The notes under the pieces are model-generated. The model did no database searches. It was not told the DNA's origin and worked only from the letters and a program-made list of their open reading frames with translations. The position numbers and the translations under genes were made by a program. From an uncultured Lachnospiraceae bacterium (lineage in GTDB: Bacteria; Bacillota; Clostridia; Lachnospirales; Lachnospiraceae), in contig CAJUSQ010000054.1 in assembly GCA_910588885.1 (NCBI GenBank), forward strand, positions 1-18,555: 18,555 bases of DNA, written 5' to 3'. Positions 7,593-15,420 of this stretch are shown one piece after another. Within the stretch, counting starts at the first letter, position 1; the number at the start of each line of letters is the position of its first letter.

Positions 7593-7695
7593 CGTTATTT
7601 TTTTAACGAAAATACGGCTGTCCCAAACATGGAAACATGTTCCTGCGCTTTTGCAACATACAGCCGCCCGGAACAGTTCTCGTATGCCCGGGGCG
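7593..7695 (-). promoter_or_regulatory. Folded 5' leader of the zapA operon
   Basis: The transcript between the promoter and zapA can form three helices. CGCCCCGG (7688-7695) pairs with CCGGGCG (7665-7671) with one bulge. CGGCTGT (7660-7666) pairs perfectly with ACAGCCG (7615-7621) and encloses a small GGAA/TTCC hairpin (7631-7643). CGTTA/TAACG forms an AU-rich hairpin at 7593-7608. None has a terminator-like U tract. I do not recognise a known riboswitch. Confidence 0.45.
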
Positions 7696-7718
7696 TTTCG
7701 TCAAATCGTATATAGTAC

Positions 7719-7746
7719 ATTATAACAATTTTTCAAATAAACACAA
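7719..7746 (-). promoter_or_regulatory. Promoter of the zapA-U32-SEDS-PBP operon
   Basis: A perfect TATAAT (7719-7724, minus strand) follows TTGTGT (7741-7746) with a 16-base spacer in an AT-rich segment. The start point would be near 7712, leaving an untranslated leader of about 145 bases before zapA. Confidence 0.65.
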
Positions 7747-7775
7747 CTGTTTTTTCAAAGCTTCCTTTCCAAAAC

Positions 7776-8768
7776 TTACAAAAGCTTCTGAAAATGATGA
7801 TACGCCTGCTCCGTGGCCACCCGCCCTTTGGGCGTCCGGTTGATAAACCCGTTTTTCACCAAATAAGGTTCGTAGACGTCTTCAATGGTTCCGGCATCCT
7901 CCCCGATGGACGCTGCCAGAGTGTCCAGGCCCACCGGGCCCCCTTGAAATTTCTCCAGAATAGTCAGCAGGATATTCCGGTCGTTCTGATCCAGGCCGTA
8001 CTTGTCCACTTCCAGCAGATCCAGGGCAAAAGCGGCTACCTCCCGGCTGATTTTGCCGTCGTATTTGACCTGGGCAAAATCCCGTACCCGCTTCAGCAGG
8101 CGGTTTGCCAGCCGGGGCGTTCCCCGGGAGCGGCGGGCCAGCTCAAAGGCCCCCTCCTCGTCAATTTCCACCTCCAGCTTCCTGGCGGAATGAAGAATGA
8201 TGATCTTTAATTCCTGGGGCGTATAGAATTCCAGATGGTGCACCACGCCGAAACGGTCCCGAAGAGGCGCGGACAGCAGTCCGGCCCGGGTTGTGGCCCC
8301 CACCAGGGTAAAATGAGGCAGATCCAGGCGGATGGAACGGGCTGTGGCCCCTTTTCCGATCATCACGTCAATCACATAATCCTCCATCGCCGGATACAAT
8401 ACCTCTTCCACCTGGCGGTTCAACCGATGGATCTCATCCACAAAGAGGATGTCCCCCTCCTGCAGGGCGCTTAAAATCGCCGCCATTTCCCCCGGCTTGC
8501 CGATGGCCGGCCCGGAAGTGATCTTGATATGGACCCCCATTTCGTTGGCGATGATTCCGGCCAGCGTGGTTTTTCCAAGGCCGGGCGGGCCGTAGAACAG
8601 CACATGGTCCAGGGCTTCCTTCCGCTGCCTCGCCGCTTCGATGTAGATCCGCAGATTCTTTTTGGCCTTTTCCTGCCCGATATACTCTTCCAGGCGTTGG
8701 GGCCGCAGGCTCTTTTCTATTTTCAGGTCTTCTTCCTGTACCTGTGTTTCAATTACCCTTTTTTCCAT
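7776..8768 (-). CDS. ruvB: Holliday junction branch migration ATPase RuvB
   Basis: At 330 residues this matches the normal RuvB length. It is the hexameric motor that, with RuvA, drives branch migration of four-way DNA junctions in recombination and fork repair. Walker A is GPPGLGKTT (60-68), Walker B is LFVDEIHR (108-115), the sensor/arginine-finger region is GATTRAGLLSAPLRDRFG, and the C-terminal winged helix ends RTPKGRVATEQAYHHF. The ATG at 8768 has AGAGGA five bases before it. ruvA lies 44 bases upstream. No ruvC is present in this window, as is usual in Firmicutes. Confidence 0.98.
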   Translation of the reverse strand: MEKRVIETQVQEEDLKIEKSLRPQRLEEYIGQEKAKKNLRIYIEAARQRKEALDHVLFYGPPGLGKTTLAGIIANEMGVHIKITSGPAIGKPGEMAAILSALQEGDILFVDEIHRLNRQVEEVLYPAMEDYVIDVMIGKGATARSIRLDLPHFTLVGATTRAGLLSAPLRDRFGVVHHLEFYTPQELKIIILHSARKLEVEIDEEGAFELARRSRGTPRLANRLLKRVRDFAQVKYDGKISREVAAFALDLLEVDKYGLDQNDRNILLTILEKFQGGPVGLDTLAASIGEDAGTIEDVYEPYLVKNGFINRTPKGRVATEQAYHHFQKLL

Positions 8769-8812
8769 AATATTCCTCTTCCAAAGGTTCCCTATACAAA
8801 ATTAAATCCAAA

Positions 8813-9430
8813 TTAAATAAATGCCATCTGCTTCAAAGCTGCCTTTAGCACCTCTTCTACCGTACTCTCCTCCGTAGGCTCCGTTCCGTTTACGGCCTTC
8901 ATGGCCTCCGTGGCGGAATAGCCAAGGGCCACCAGCGCTTCCACCGCTTCCTGCTTTACGGTCTGCACAGCGGCCGGAGCCTTTATTTCCTCTGAAGCCG
9001 TTTCTCCCTTCCAGGCAAACGCATCCTCCAGGCTTAACTTATCCTTTAATTCAATAATCAGCCGCTGAGCCGATTTTTTCCCGATTCCCGGAGCCTTGGC
9101 AATGGCCTTGTCGTCCTCCGCCAGTACGGCAAACCGAAGGTCGTCCGGGGACAGTACCGACAAAACCGCCAAAGCCCCTTTGGGCCCGATCCCGCTGACG
9201 GCGATCAGCAGCCGGAACACCTGCAGGTCATCCTTGGTCAAAAAGCCGTACAGCAGCATGGCATCCTCCCGTATATAGGTATATGTATAAATTTTTACTT
9301 CCTGCCCGGTACCCGGAAGAGAAGAAAGAATGCTCTGGGGAATCCGGATGTTATAGCCGATCCCATGATTTTCCACCACGATCCTGTCATTGCCAAGTTC
9401 CACCAATGTGCCTTTGATATAAGAATACAT
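8813..9430 (-). CDS. ruvA: Holliday junction DNA helicase subunit RuvA
   Basis: The 205-residue protein has the expected three parts: an N-terminal OB fold (MYSYIKGTLVELGNDRIVVE), two helix-hairpin-helix motifs (VSGIGPKGALAVLS and APGIGKKSAQRLIIELKDK, about 80-135) and a C-terminal domain that contacts RuvB (about 155-205). RuvA tetramers bind the four-way junction and load RuvB. ATG 9430 has AAAGGA six bases upstream. It follows the Gx transporter gene by 20 bases and precedes ruvB, so the pair is embedded in the miaB operon. Confidence 0.97.
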   Translation of the reverse strand: MYSYIKGTLVELGNDRIVVENHGIGYNIRIPQSILSSLPGTGQEVKIYTYTYIREDAMLLYGFLTKDDLQVFRLLIAVSGIGPKGALAVLSVLSPDDLRFAVLAEDDKAIAKAPGIGKKSAQRLIIELKDKLSLEDAFAWKGETASEEIKAPAAVQTVKQEAVEALVALGYSATEAMKAVNGTEPTEESTVEEVLKAALKQMAFI

Positions 9431-9450
9431 GTTCGATCCTTTCTGAACGA

Positions 9451-9954
9451 TTATTTGGGAAGCCGCAGACGCAGCAATACTTCCCGGCTTACGATCCCAA
9501 TCAGCAGGCCCGTCAAAAATCCTGCAAAAAACAAAACGGGCAGGTAATACAGCAAATTTCTATTTTCCACCACCAGCACTGCCACCAGAAGCTGCCCCAG
9601 ATTGTGGGTAATCCCTCCGGCCGCACTGACCGTAACCGGGCTGCACTGAGCTCCCTGTTTCAGAAGCAGCATTATGAAAAAGCTGAAAATCCCTCCGGCC
9701 AGCCCGTATACTACCCCGAACATGGTTCCATAGAGAAACCCGGACAGCAAAATACGGGCCACGGAAACCACCAGGGCCTCCTTTGGCCCCAGAAGGTACA
9801 GGGTAATCACTACCACTAAGTTGGGCAGCCCTAACTTAATGCCCGGAACCCCGAAGGAAATCGGAATCAGGCTTTCAATATACCCGCACAGCAATGCCGA
9901 TGCCAGCAGCATTCCCAACATGGCGCAGGTTTGGCCCGCACTCCGTCGTTTCAT
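9451..9954 (-). CDS. Gx transporter family membrane protein
   Basis: The 167-residue product has about five membrane segments. The sequence YIESLIPISFGVPGIKLGLPNLVVV near the N-terminus is characteristic of the family often labelled heptaprenyl diphosphate synthase component I or Gx transporter (ECF S-component-like). The substrate is unknown and the synthase label is doubtful. I chose ATG 9954 because GGAG lies eight bases upstream and the protein then starts just before the first membrane segment; earlier in-frame ATGs (9969, 10014) lack a site or run far into the preceding gene. It follows the NusG_II gene by 16 bases, a pairing I recall from other Clostridia. Confidence 0.85.
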   Translation of the reverse strand: MKRRSAGQTCAMLGMLLASALLCGYIESLIPISFGVPGIKLGLPNLVVVITLYLLGPKEALVVSVARILLSGFLYGTMFGVVYGLAGGIFSFFIMLLLKQGAQCSPVTVSAAGGITHNLGQLLVAVLVVENRNLLYYLPVLFFAGFLTGLLIGIVSREVLLRLRLPK

Positions 9955-9970
9955 ATGCGTCACTCCCATT

Positions 9971-10363
9971 TTACTGAACCACGGTATCCAGCCCCGGTTC
10001 ATCCGATTGCTCAAAACCCACGACGGCCGCTACCACTTGGTTTGGCAAACAAACAATGCTCTCTCCCACATGGGAAATTGCCGTCTGATGGACGCAGAGC
10101 TTGTCCGGGCAGTCCGCCCAAATCATATCCGCTTTTCCGCCTGCAATCACCAGCCGGTTGCCCCCGCTGATCAGGATTTCCTGTTCCTTGTCCAGGGGAT
10201 AAGCCCCGTAGGGCTCGCCGCCTACGGTGACCTCCACCATAGCGCCTGCCTCCTGATGTCCGAACCAGAACCAGGCCAGCATTCCGGCCGCCAAAAGCAG
10301 CAGCAGAATCAGAATTACCTTATCCCGCTTTTTTAATTTACGCAGTTCCAATCGGTTTTCCAT
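9971..10363 (-). CDS. NusG domain II-containing membrane-anchored protein
   Basis: This 130-residue protein has a basic N-terminus, a single membrane segment (about 16-34) and an outer domain with the NusG_II pattern CPDKLCVHQTAISHVGESIVCLPN (about 85-108), with two cysteines in CPDKLC. It is not the transcription factor NusG. Proteins of this type are found beside Gx transporters, as here, and their biochemical role is not established. Its start overlaps the last 26 bases of miaB; the AAAGGA site is ten bases before the ATG. Translation is probably coupled to miaB. Confidence 0.85.
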   Translation of the reverse strand: MENRLELRKLKKRDKVILILLLLLAAGMLAWFWFGHQEAGAMVEVTVGGEPYGAYPLDKEQEILISGGNRLVIAGGKADMIWADCPDKLCVHQTAISHVGESIVCLPNQVVAAVVGFEQSDEPGLDTVVQ

Positions 10364-11792
10364 AATAATAAAATCCTTTACATTCTTCTAAAGTCACATC
10401 CACCAGCCTGCCGATAAAGGATGCATCCCCCGGGATATGCACCACGGAGTTATTACTAAGCCGCCCGGTCACAAGGGCGGGGTCCTGTTCGTTCACCTCT
10501 TCCACCAAAACCGTCTGAATCTGCCCGGTAAGCTTTTGGGCTTTCTCGGTGGCAATCTGCTGCACCTCCCGCAGCAATTTATCAAATCTTGTTTTAATTA
10601 TTTCTTCCGGTACTTGATTTTCCATAACCGCAGCCGGAGTTCCTGTTCGTTTGGAATAGATAAACGTAAAAGCGCTGTCAAAGCCTACCTTCCGTACCAC
10701 GTCCAGGGTATCTGTAAAGTCTTCCTCCGTCTCTCCCGGAAAGCCCACAATGATATCCGTGGTCAGTGCAATATCCGGAATTGCCGCCCGCAGCCGCTCC
10801 ACCAGTGCCAAGTACTCCTCCTTGGTATAGCGCCGGTTCATTTCCCGCAGGATCCGGGTACTTCCGGACTGCAGGGGCAAGTGCAGATGACGGCAGATTT
10901 TTTTGGAAGCCGCCATAACGTCGATCAGTTCCTGAGACAAATCCTTGGGATGGGAGGTCATAAAACGAATCCGTTCAATGCCCTCCACTTTTTCGATTTC
11001 CCGAAGCAAATTGGCAAAGCTCACCGGCTCGGGCAGGTTTTTGCCGTAGGAATTCACATTCTGTCCCAGCAGCATTACTTCCACTACGCCGTCCGCCGCC
11101 AGCCGCCTGGCCTCCCGGATGATATCCTCGGGCCTGCGGCTGCGCTCCCGTCCCCGCACATACGGCACAATACAATAACTGCAGAAATTATTACATCCAA
11201 ACATAATATTAATTCCTGATTTAAAATTATATTTCCGCTGGATGGGCAAATCTTCCACAATGTCTTCCGTATCTTTCCAAATATCAATGATCCTGTCCTG
11301 GGTTTCCAAAACAGCCGCAAACAGCTCTGCGAACTTATAAATATTATGGGTTCCGAAAATCAGATCCACAAAACGGTAACTCTTCTTCAGCTTCTCCACG
11401 ACCTGGGGCTCCTGCATCATACAACCGCAGAGGGCGATTTTCATCTGGGGATTCTGCTTTTTATATACATTCAGATACCCCAGCCTGCCGTAAACCTTAT
11501 TATTGGCATTCTCCCGGACGGTACAGGTATTGTATATCACAAAATCCGCTTTTTCCGATTCCGTCTGCTGATAGCCAATCAGCCGGAGAATCCCCAACAG
11601 CTTCTCCGAATCCCGGGCGTTCATCTGACAGCCCATATTGACCACACAGGCTTTGGGTGATCTCCCGTTTTTTTGCTCAAAATCCCGCACCCACTCCCTG
11701 CATTTTGCCATGAAGTAATATTGTCGGGCAGGTTCCTCTGTGGGCGGCCCGGCATGAATATCTATTTGATCTAAGTCGATTTCATTATACAT
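10338..11792 (-). CDS. miaB: tRNA-2-methylthio-N6-dimethylallyladenosine synthase MiaB
   Basis: The 484-residue radical SAM enzyme adds the methylthio group to i6A37 of tRNAs that read U-starting codons. The three auxiliary iron-sulfur ligands are Cys55 (MGCQMNARDSE), Cys90 (NTCTVRENA) and Cys124 (LCGCMMQ). The radical SAM motif CNNFCSYC gives Cys200, Cys204 and Cys207. A TRAM domain (about 415-480) binds tRNA. The extra N-terminal stretch (1-45, with QYYFMAKCREWV) is usual for clostridial MiaB. The ATG at 11792 has AAGGA only two bases away, closer than normal. It begins the group that includes ruvAB; no mutS is next to it. Confidence 0.97.
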   Translation of the reverse strand: MYNEIDLDQIDIHAGPPTEEPARQYYFMAKCREWVRDFEQKNGRSPKACVVNMGCQMNARDSEKLLGILRLIGYQQTESEKADFVIYNTCTVRENANNKVYGRLGYLNVYKKQNPQMKIALCGCMMQEPQVVEKLKKSYRFVDLIFGTHNIYKFAELFAAVLETQDRIIDIWKDTEDIVEDLPIQRKYNFKSGINIMFGCNNFCSYCIVPYVRGRERSRRPEDIIREARRLAADGVVEVMLLGQNVNSYGKNLPEPVSFANLLREIEKVEGIERIRFMTSHPKDLSQELIDVMAASKKICRHLHLPLQSGSTRILREMNRRYTKEEYLALVERLRAAIPDIALTTDIIVGFPGETEEDFTDTLDVVRKVGFDSAFTFIYSKRTGTPAAVMENQVPEEIIKTRFDKLLREVQQIATEKAQKLTGQIQTVLVEEVNEQDPALVTGRLSNNSVVHIPGDASFIGRLVDVTLEECKGFYYYGKPIGTA

Positions 11793-11830
11793 ATTCCTTG
11801 ACTTTTTCCCTTTCTAACATATAATATACG

Positions 11831-11890
11831 AAAAGAAGCGGGGTTTTTACCGTACAGCTTTATGGCTCAAGCGGGGTACCCGTTTCTTTT
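11831..11890 (-). terminator. Hairpin directly after proA, possible terminator
   Basis: Immediately after the proA stop, AAAAGAA.CGGGT (11878-11890) can pair with ACC.CCG.TTCTTTT (11831-11844), with one mismatch and one bulge and a loop of about 33 bases. The 3' arm ends TTCTTTT. It could end the proline operon before miaB. The large loop makes it less sure than a compact terminator. Confidence 0.4.
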
Positions 11891-13216
11891 TTATTCCCGC
11901 ACCTGGCCGTTTCCGTAGATAATATATTTCGTGCTGGTCAAGGCGGAAAGGCCCATGGGCCCTCTGGCATGCAGTTTTTGGGTACTGATGCCGATTTCCG
12001 CCCCAAAGCCGAATTCAAACCCGTCGGTAAAGCGGGTGGACGCATTTACATATACGGCTGCCGCATCCACTTCATTCAAAAAACGCTGGGCATTGGAATA
12101 ATTTTCCGTAATAATCGCTTCGGAATGGCCGGTGTTGTAACGATTGATATGAGCAATGGCCTCCCCCAAATCCGAAACGGTTTTTACCGAAACAATCAGA
12201 TCCAGGTATTCCCGTCCCCAATCCTCTTCTGACGCTTCTTTCAGGCAGCAGGATCCAGGTATACAAGCCCTGTCTGCTTCCGCAAAATTCTGTTCCGCCG
12301 AATTTCCCGTCTCTCCCGGATTCCTCCGTTCCGCCGCCTGAAGGCTCCTTTTGTCCCCGCGGATTTCCACCCCTTTTTTCCCCAGGCATTGCAGAAGCTT
12401 CGGCAGGAAAAGATCTGCCACCTTTTCATGAATCACCAGGGATTCACAGGCGTTGCAGACGCCGATCCGCTGGGTTTTGGCATTTTCTATGATCCGGACA
12501 GCCATGTCCAAGTCAGCCGATTCGTCCACGTAAATATGACAGTTCCCGGTGCCGGTCTCTATGACGGGAACGGTGGCATTTTCCACTACGGTGCGAATCA
12601 ATCCGGCGCCGCCCCGGGGAATCAGCACGTCGATATATTGGTTCAGCTTCATAAAAGCTCTTGCCGTTTCCCGGCTGGTATCCGGAACCATCTGAACTGA
12701 TGTTCCGGGTACACCCGCTCTCCGGCAGGCTTCCTGGAGTATTTTTACAATGACGGTATTGGAATGAAGGGCATCGCTTCCGCCTTTCAAAATCACGGCG
12801 TTTCCGGTCTTATGGCAGAGCCCGAACGCATCTGCTGTCACATTGGGCCGGGCTTCATAGATGATGCCCACCACTCCAAGCGGTACCCGCTTCTGTCCAA
12901 TTACCAGGCCATTGGGCCGCTGCTTCATGGAAAGCACTTCTCCGATCGGGTCTTCTAAGGCTGCAATCTGCCGCAGCCCTTCTGCCATTTGAGCAATTCG
13001 TTCTTCTGTCAAAAGCAAACGGTCCAAAAGAGCATCCGGCATCCGGTTCTCTGTTCCAAGCCGAAGATCCTCCTGGTTTGCCGCTAGAATCTCCTGCCGC
13101 TTCTCCCACAGTAAATCTGCCGCCTGAAACAGCACCTGATTTTTCCTGCTCTCTCCCAGGACACTCAATGTCTTCTCCGCTTCCCTGGCCTGTGCGCCGA
13201 TTTGTTCCAATGTCAT
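11891..13216 (-). CDS. proA: Gamma-glutamyl phosphate reductase ProA
   Basis: ProA reduces gamma-glutamyl phosphate with NADPH to glutamate semialdehyde, the second step of proline synthesis after ProB. The 441-residue protein has the aldehyde dehydrogenase-like features of the family: PLGVVGIIYEARPNVTADAF (112-131), LKGGSDALHSN (143-153), the catalytic Cys254 in QRIGVCNACESL, and the C-terminal VNASTRFTDGFEFGFGAEIGISTQKLHARGPMG block. It is about 24 residues longer than the common 417, because of an insert near 292-325. ATG 13216 follows AGGGG by seven bases. It lies 66 bases after the DUF6483-like gene and is separated from proB by three small genes. Confidence 0.97.
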   Translation of the reverse strand: MTLEQIGAQAREAEKTLSVLGESRKNQVLFQAADLLWEKRQEILAANQEDLRLGTENRMPDALLDRLLLTEERIAQMAEGLRQIAALEDPIGEVLSMKQRPNGLVIGQKRVPLGVVGIIYEARPNVTADAFGLCHKTGNAVILKGGSDALHSNTVIVKILQEACRRAGVPGTSVQMVPDTSRETARAFMKLNQYIDVLIPRGGAGLIRTVVENATVPVIETGTGNCHIYVDESADLDMAVRIIENAKTQRIGVCNACESLVIHEKVADLFLPKLLQCLGKKGVEIRGDKRSLQAAERRNPGETGNSAEQNFAEADRACIPGSCCLKEASEEDWGREYLDLIVSVKTVSDLGEAIAHINRYNTGHSEAIITENYSNAQRFLNEVDAAAVYVNASTRFTDGFEFGFGAEIGISTQKLHARGPMGLSALTSTKYIIYGNGQVRE

Positions 13217-13282
13217 ACTCCGGCCCCTTTCTCTAAAAATGGATTACTAAATTTCAACTGTTCAATTCCGCAGAATCTGTTT

Positions 13283-13666
13283 TCAAATCTTTTCCAGCAA
13301 AGCAGCCACCATTCCCTCATAACCATAGCTCCTTGCCGCTTCCAGAACGCCTTCCTGGATTTCTTCCCTGCTGTAGTCCGCCTGTTCCAGCTTTTCATCG
13401 GAAAATGTATTCAAATAGTCGTAAAACAAAAGGGCCATCTGAAACGCCTCCTGGTTTTTCCCGTCCAGGAATTCAAAAAGGCGGTTTTCCGCCTCGTTGA
13501 TGCGGCCTTCCTGTGCCAGCTGCCGCAGCTTCCGATAATGGGTCTCCATCTTGATGGAAGCAAACGTAATCTCTTCTTCCCGCTCCTCTTCTATCTGAAA
13601 TAAAAGCTTCAGCAGCATCCGGACTGCTTCGTGGATGATCCGCATTACATAATCTTCTCTAATCAT
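13283..13666 (-). CDS. DUF6483-like small protein
   Basis: The 127-residue product begins MIREDYVMRIIHEAVRMLLKLLF, which resembles the start of DUF6483 proteins in Lachnospiraceae; the rest is helical and charged, with a TPR-like feel (EAENRLFEFL, ALLFYDYLNTFSDEKL). No function is known and there is no membrane segment. The start at 13666 is chosen because GGGAGG precedes it by four to five bases and it overlaps the fau stop by only eight bases; the earlier in-frame start at 13705 would run into fau without a clear site. Position between fau and proA suggests co-expression only. Confidence 0.75.
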   Translation of the reverse strand: MIREDYVMRIIHEAVRMLLKLLFQIEEEREEEITFASIKMETHYRKLRQLAQEGRINEAENRLFEFLDGKNQEAFQMALLFYDYLNTFSDEKLEQADYSREEIQEGVLEAARSYGYEGMVAALLEKI

Positions 13667-14366
13667 GGGCCCTCCCGTTTTCCAATCTTCTTTTACAAAA
13701 ATCAAGCTGCCGTTCTTCGGTCAACCGCTCTCCGATCAACCGCTCCTCTGTCAGCACCGCATCCATGGGAAGATCATAATCATCTACGGCAATCCTTTCC
13801 GCTATCTGCAGCTCATAACCAATCCCGATTCTCACGGCTTTTGGAAACTCTGCCCCATAGCGGTCATAATAGCCCTTGCCGTAACCCATCCGGTTTCTTT
13901 TTTCATCAAAAACAAGACCTGGGGTAAGAATCAGCGGGGCAGGCTCCGTCAGCAGCTCTGATCCTGCCGGCTCCATCACATGAAACCGGCCTTCCGTAAC
14001 ATCCTGCAGGGACTTCAGATGATAAAATCGAATGTATGTTCCCTCCGTTTTCGGAAAACCCACCTGCTTCCCCATATCCAAGGCTGCTTCCGCTGCCGGC
14101 AGCAAGGATACTTCTTTTCCGAGGGGATAATAGAAGTATACCGTTTCCGCCTGTAAAAAACAAGGCAACGTCAGCAGCTTCCGGCAGATCCGGGCCGACC
14201 GTTCCAACGCCTGTGCCTCGGTCAGGGCATTCCGTTTCCTCCGGTACTCTTCCCGCAAAACGGCCTTCTGTTCTGAAATACGGCCCATATCTTCCGGACG
14301 GGCCTTTTCCTCAATGCGTTCCTGGTCCTCAATGCGTTCCTGATCCTTTTCCTGCCTTTTTTCCAT
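13659..14366 (-). CDS. 5-formyltetrahydrofolate cyclo-ligase
   Basis: The enzyme (MTHFS/FAU/YgfA family) converts 5-formyl-THF to 5,10-methenyl-THF using ATP, recycling a folate by-product. Signatures are KAVLREEYRRKRNAL (about 34-48), VYFYYPLGKEVSL (about 76-88) and the phosphate-binding MGYGKGYYDRY (about 160-170). At 235 residues it exceeds the usual 180-200 because of a charged N-terminal extension and a repeat-bearing C-terminus. ATG 14366 is preferred: GGGAG lies six bases upstream, whereas the upstream ATG 14396 has none. A start at 14288 would give a typical length but has only a poor site. It overlaps DUF896 by 38 bases and the next gene by eight. Confidence 0.92.
   Translation of the reverse strand: MEKRQEKDQERIEDQERIEEKARPEDMGRISEQKAVLREEYRRKRNALTEAQALERSARICRKLLTLPCFLQAETVYFYYPLGKEVSLLPAAEAALDMGKQVGFPKTEGTYIRFYHLKSLQDVTEGRFHVMEPAGSELLTEPAPLILTPGLVFDEKRNRMGYGKGYYDRYGAEFPKAVRIGIGYELQIAERIAVDDYDLPMDAVLTEERLIGERLTEERQLDFCKRRLENGRAHD
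13710..13754 (-). repeat. Three 15-base repeats near the 3' end of the cyclo-ligase gene
   Basis: Units at 13710-13724, 13725-13739 and 13740-13754 encode LTEER, LIGER and LTEER in tandem, forming a charged helix after the family's usual C-terminal region. Confidence 0.75.
14310..14345 (-). repeat. 18-base tandem duplication in the cyclo-ligase 5' end
   Basis: CTCAATGCGTTCCTGGTC (14310-14327, plus strand) is followed directly by a copy with one change (14328-14345). It encodes DQERIE twice. The duplicated DNA covers the stop of the DUF896 gene at 14329. Confidence 0.9.
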
Positions 14367-14565
14367 ACTTTTCTCCCAGGTTCTCAATGCTGCCATCCGG
14401 ATTGAGGACGTCGATTTGATCCAGCTGCCCCTGGAGATTCTTCCGCACCGCCGCCAAAAATTCCTGGCGCAGCAGGGCCTGTTCCTGCTTCTCCGTTTCC
14501 GTCAGCCCTTCGGCCTTTGACTTCCGGGCCAAGGCATTGATTCGGTCAATTTTTTCCTGATTCAT
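14329..14565 (-). CDS. DUF896 family protein
   Basis: The 78-residue protein matches the DUF896 pattern well: MNQEKIDRINALARKSKAEGLTETEKQEQALLRQEFLAAVRKNLQGQLDQIDVL, a short helical hairpin. The B. subtilis relative YnzC is in the SOS-induced yneA region, but the molecular role is not known. It starts two bases after the proB stop with AGGAG inside the end of proB, so translation is coupled. The last residues (GKKAGKGSGTH) vary in the family and here overlap the start of the cyclo-ligase gene. Confidence 0.9.
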   Translation of the reverse strand: MNQEKIDRINALARKSKAEGLTETEKQEQALLRQEFLAAVRKNLQGQLDQIDVLNPDGSIENLGEKYGKKAGKGSGTH

Positions 14566-14567
14566 CC

Positions 14568-15398
14568 TTATTCTCCTAAATAATCTGCAATATAAAAATC
14601 TTCATTGGGATTGGCCAAAAAAGTAGTTCCCACGAAGTTTCCTTCAAAAATCCCATGAAGGATGCCCACATCCCGCCCGTTGGCAATCACCATATCCGCT
14701 CCGGAAAAGGTGGCAATCCGGGCTGCAGTAAGCTTCGTAGCCATACCCCCGGTTCCAACATCGCTACCGGTGGATTCCTTTGCCATGTGCAGAAGGGAGT
14801 CGTCCAGCTTTTCCACCGTTTCCACCAGCCTGGCGTCCGGGTTTTCGTGGGGATCATCCGTAAAAAGACCGTCAATGTCGGACAGCAGAATCAGCAGATC
14901 CGCTTTTACCAGGGAAGCCACAATGGCCGACAGGGTGTCGTTATCCCCAAACTGCATTTCATAAGTGGAAATTGTATCATTTTCATTCACAATGGGGATA
15001 ATGCCCATGTGAAACAGCTCCTCAAAGGTATTTTGGGCATTTTTCCGGGAAACATTGTCCAGCATGGTCCCTTTCGTCATTAAAACCTGACCCGCTGTCT
15101 GATGATATTCCGAAAACATTTTCTGATACGTCATCATAAGCCGGGCCTGTCCCACCGCCGCACATGCCTGCTTCACTGCGATGGTACCCGGCCGCTGCGT
15201 CAGCCCGATGGCTTTCCTGCCCACTGCAATGGCCCCGGAGCTGACCAGGCAGACATCCATTCCCTGATTCCGGATGTTGCACAACTCCCGTACCAGCTTT
15301 TCCAGCTTGATAAAATCCAGGCCCCCGGTTTCCCGGTGCTGCAGGGAAGAGGAGCCGATTTTTACAACAATCCGATGCTTATTCTTAAAATCCTTCAT
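14568..15398 (-). CDS. proB: Glutamate 5-kinase ProB (short form, no PUA domain)
   Basis: ProB phosphorylates glutamate, the first and usually proline-inhibited step of proline synthesis. The 276-residue amino acid kinase fold shows HRIVVKIGSSSL (8-19), LVSSGAIAVG (51-60), VNENDT (137-142), FGDND (150-154), LLSDIDGLFTDDP (171-183) and GTGGMATKL (215-223). The C-terminal PUA domain of E. coli ProB is absent, as is common in Clostridia. ATG 15398 is chosen because AAAGGA lies six bases upstream; the frame continues further but that part is repetitive and has no site. It heads the proB-DUF896-fau-DUF6483-proA group and has a structured leader. Confidence 0.96.
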   Translation of the reverse strand: MKDFKNKHRIVVKIGSSSLQHRETGGLDFIKLEKLVRELCNIRNQGMDVCLVSSGAIAVGRKAIGLTQRPGTIAVKQACAAVGQARLMMTYQKMFSEYHQTAGQVLMTKGTMLDNVSRKNAQNTFEELFHMGIIPIVNENDTISTYEMQFGDNDTLSAIVASLVKADLLILLSDIDGLFTDDPHENPDARLVETVEKLDDSLLHMAKESTGSDVGTGGMATKLTAARIATFSGADMVIANGRDVGILHGIFEGNFVGTTFLANPNEDFYIADYLGE

Positions 15399-15420
15399 TC
15401 CTTGTCCTTTCACCATCCAG

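Noticed and set aside
10437..11219. Long plus-strand open frame (260 codons)
   Set aside because: It lies fully antisense to miaB, whose motifs are complete, and its product has no recognisable domain.
14367..14396. Cyclo-ligase start ten codons earlier
   Set aside because: No ribosome binding site precedes ATG 14396, while GGGAG is well placed for ATG 14366.
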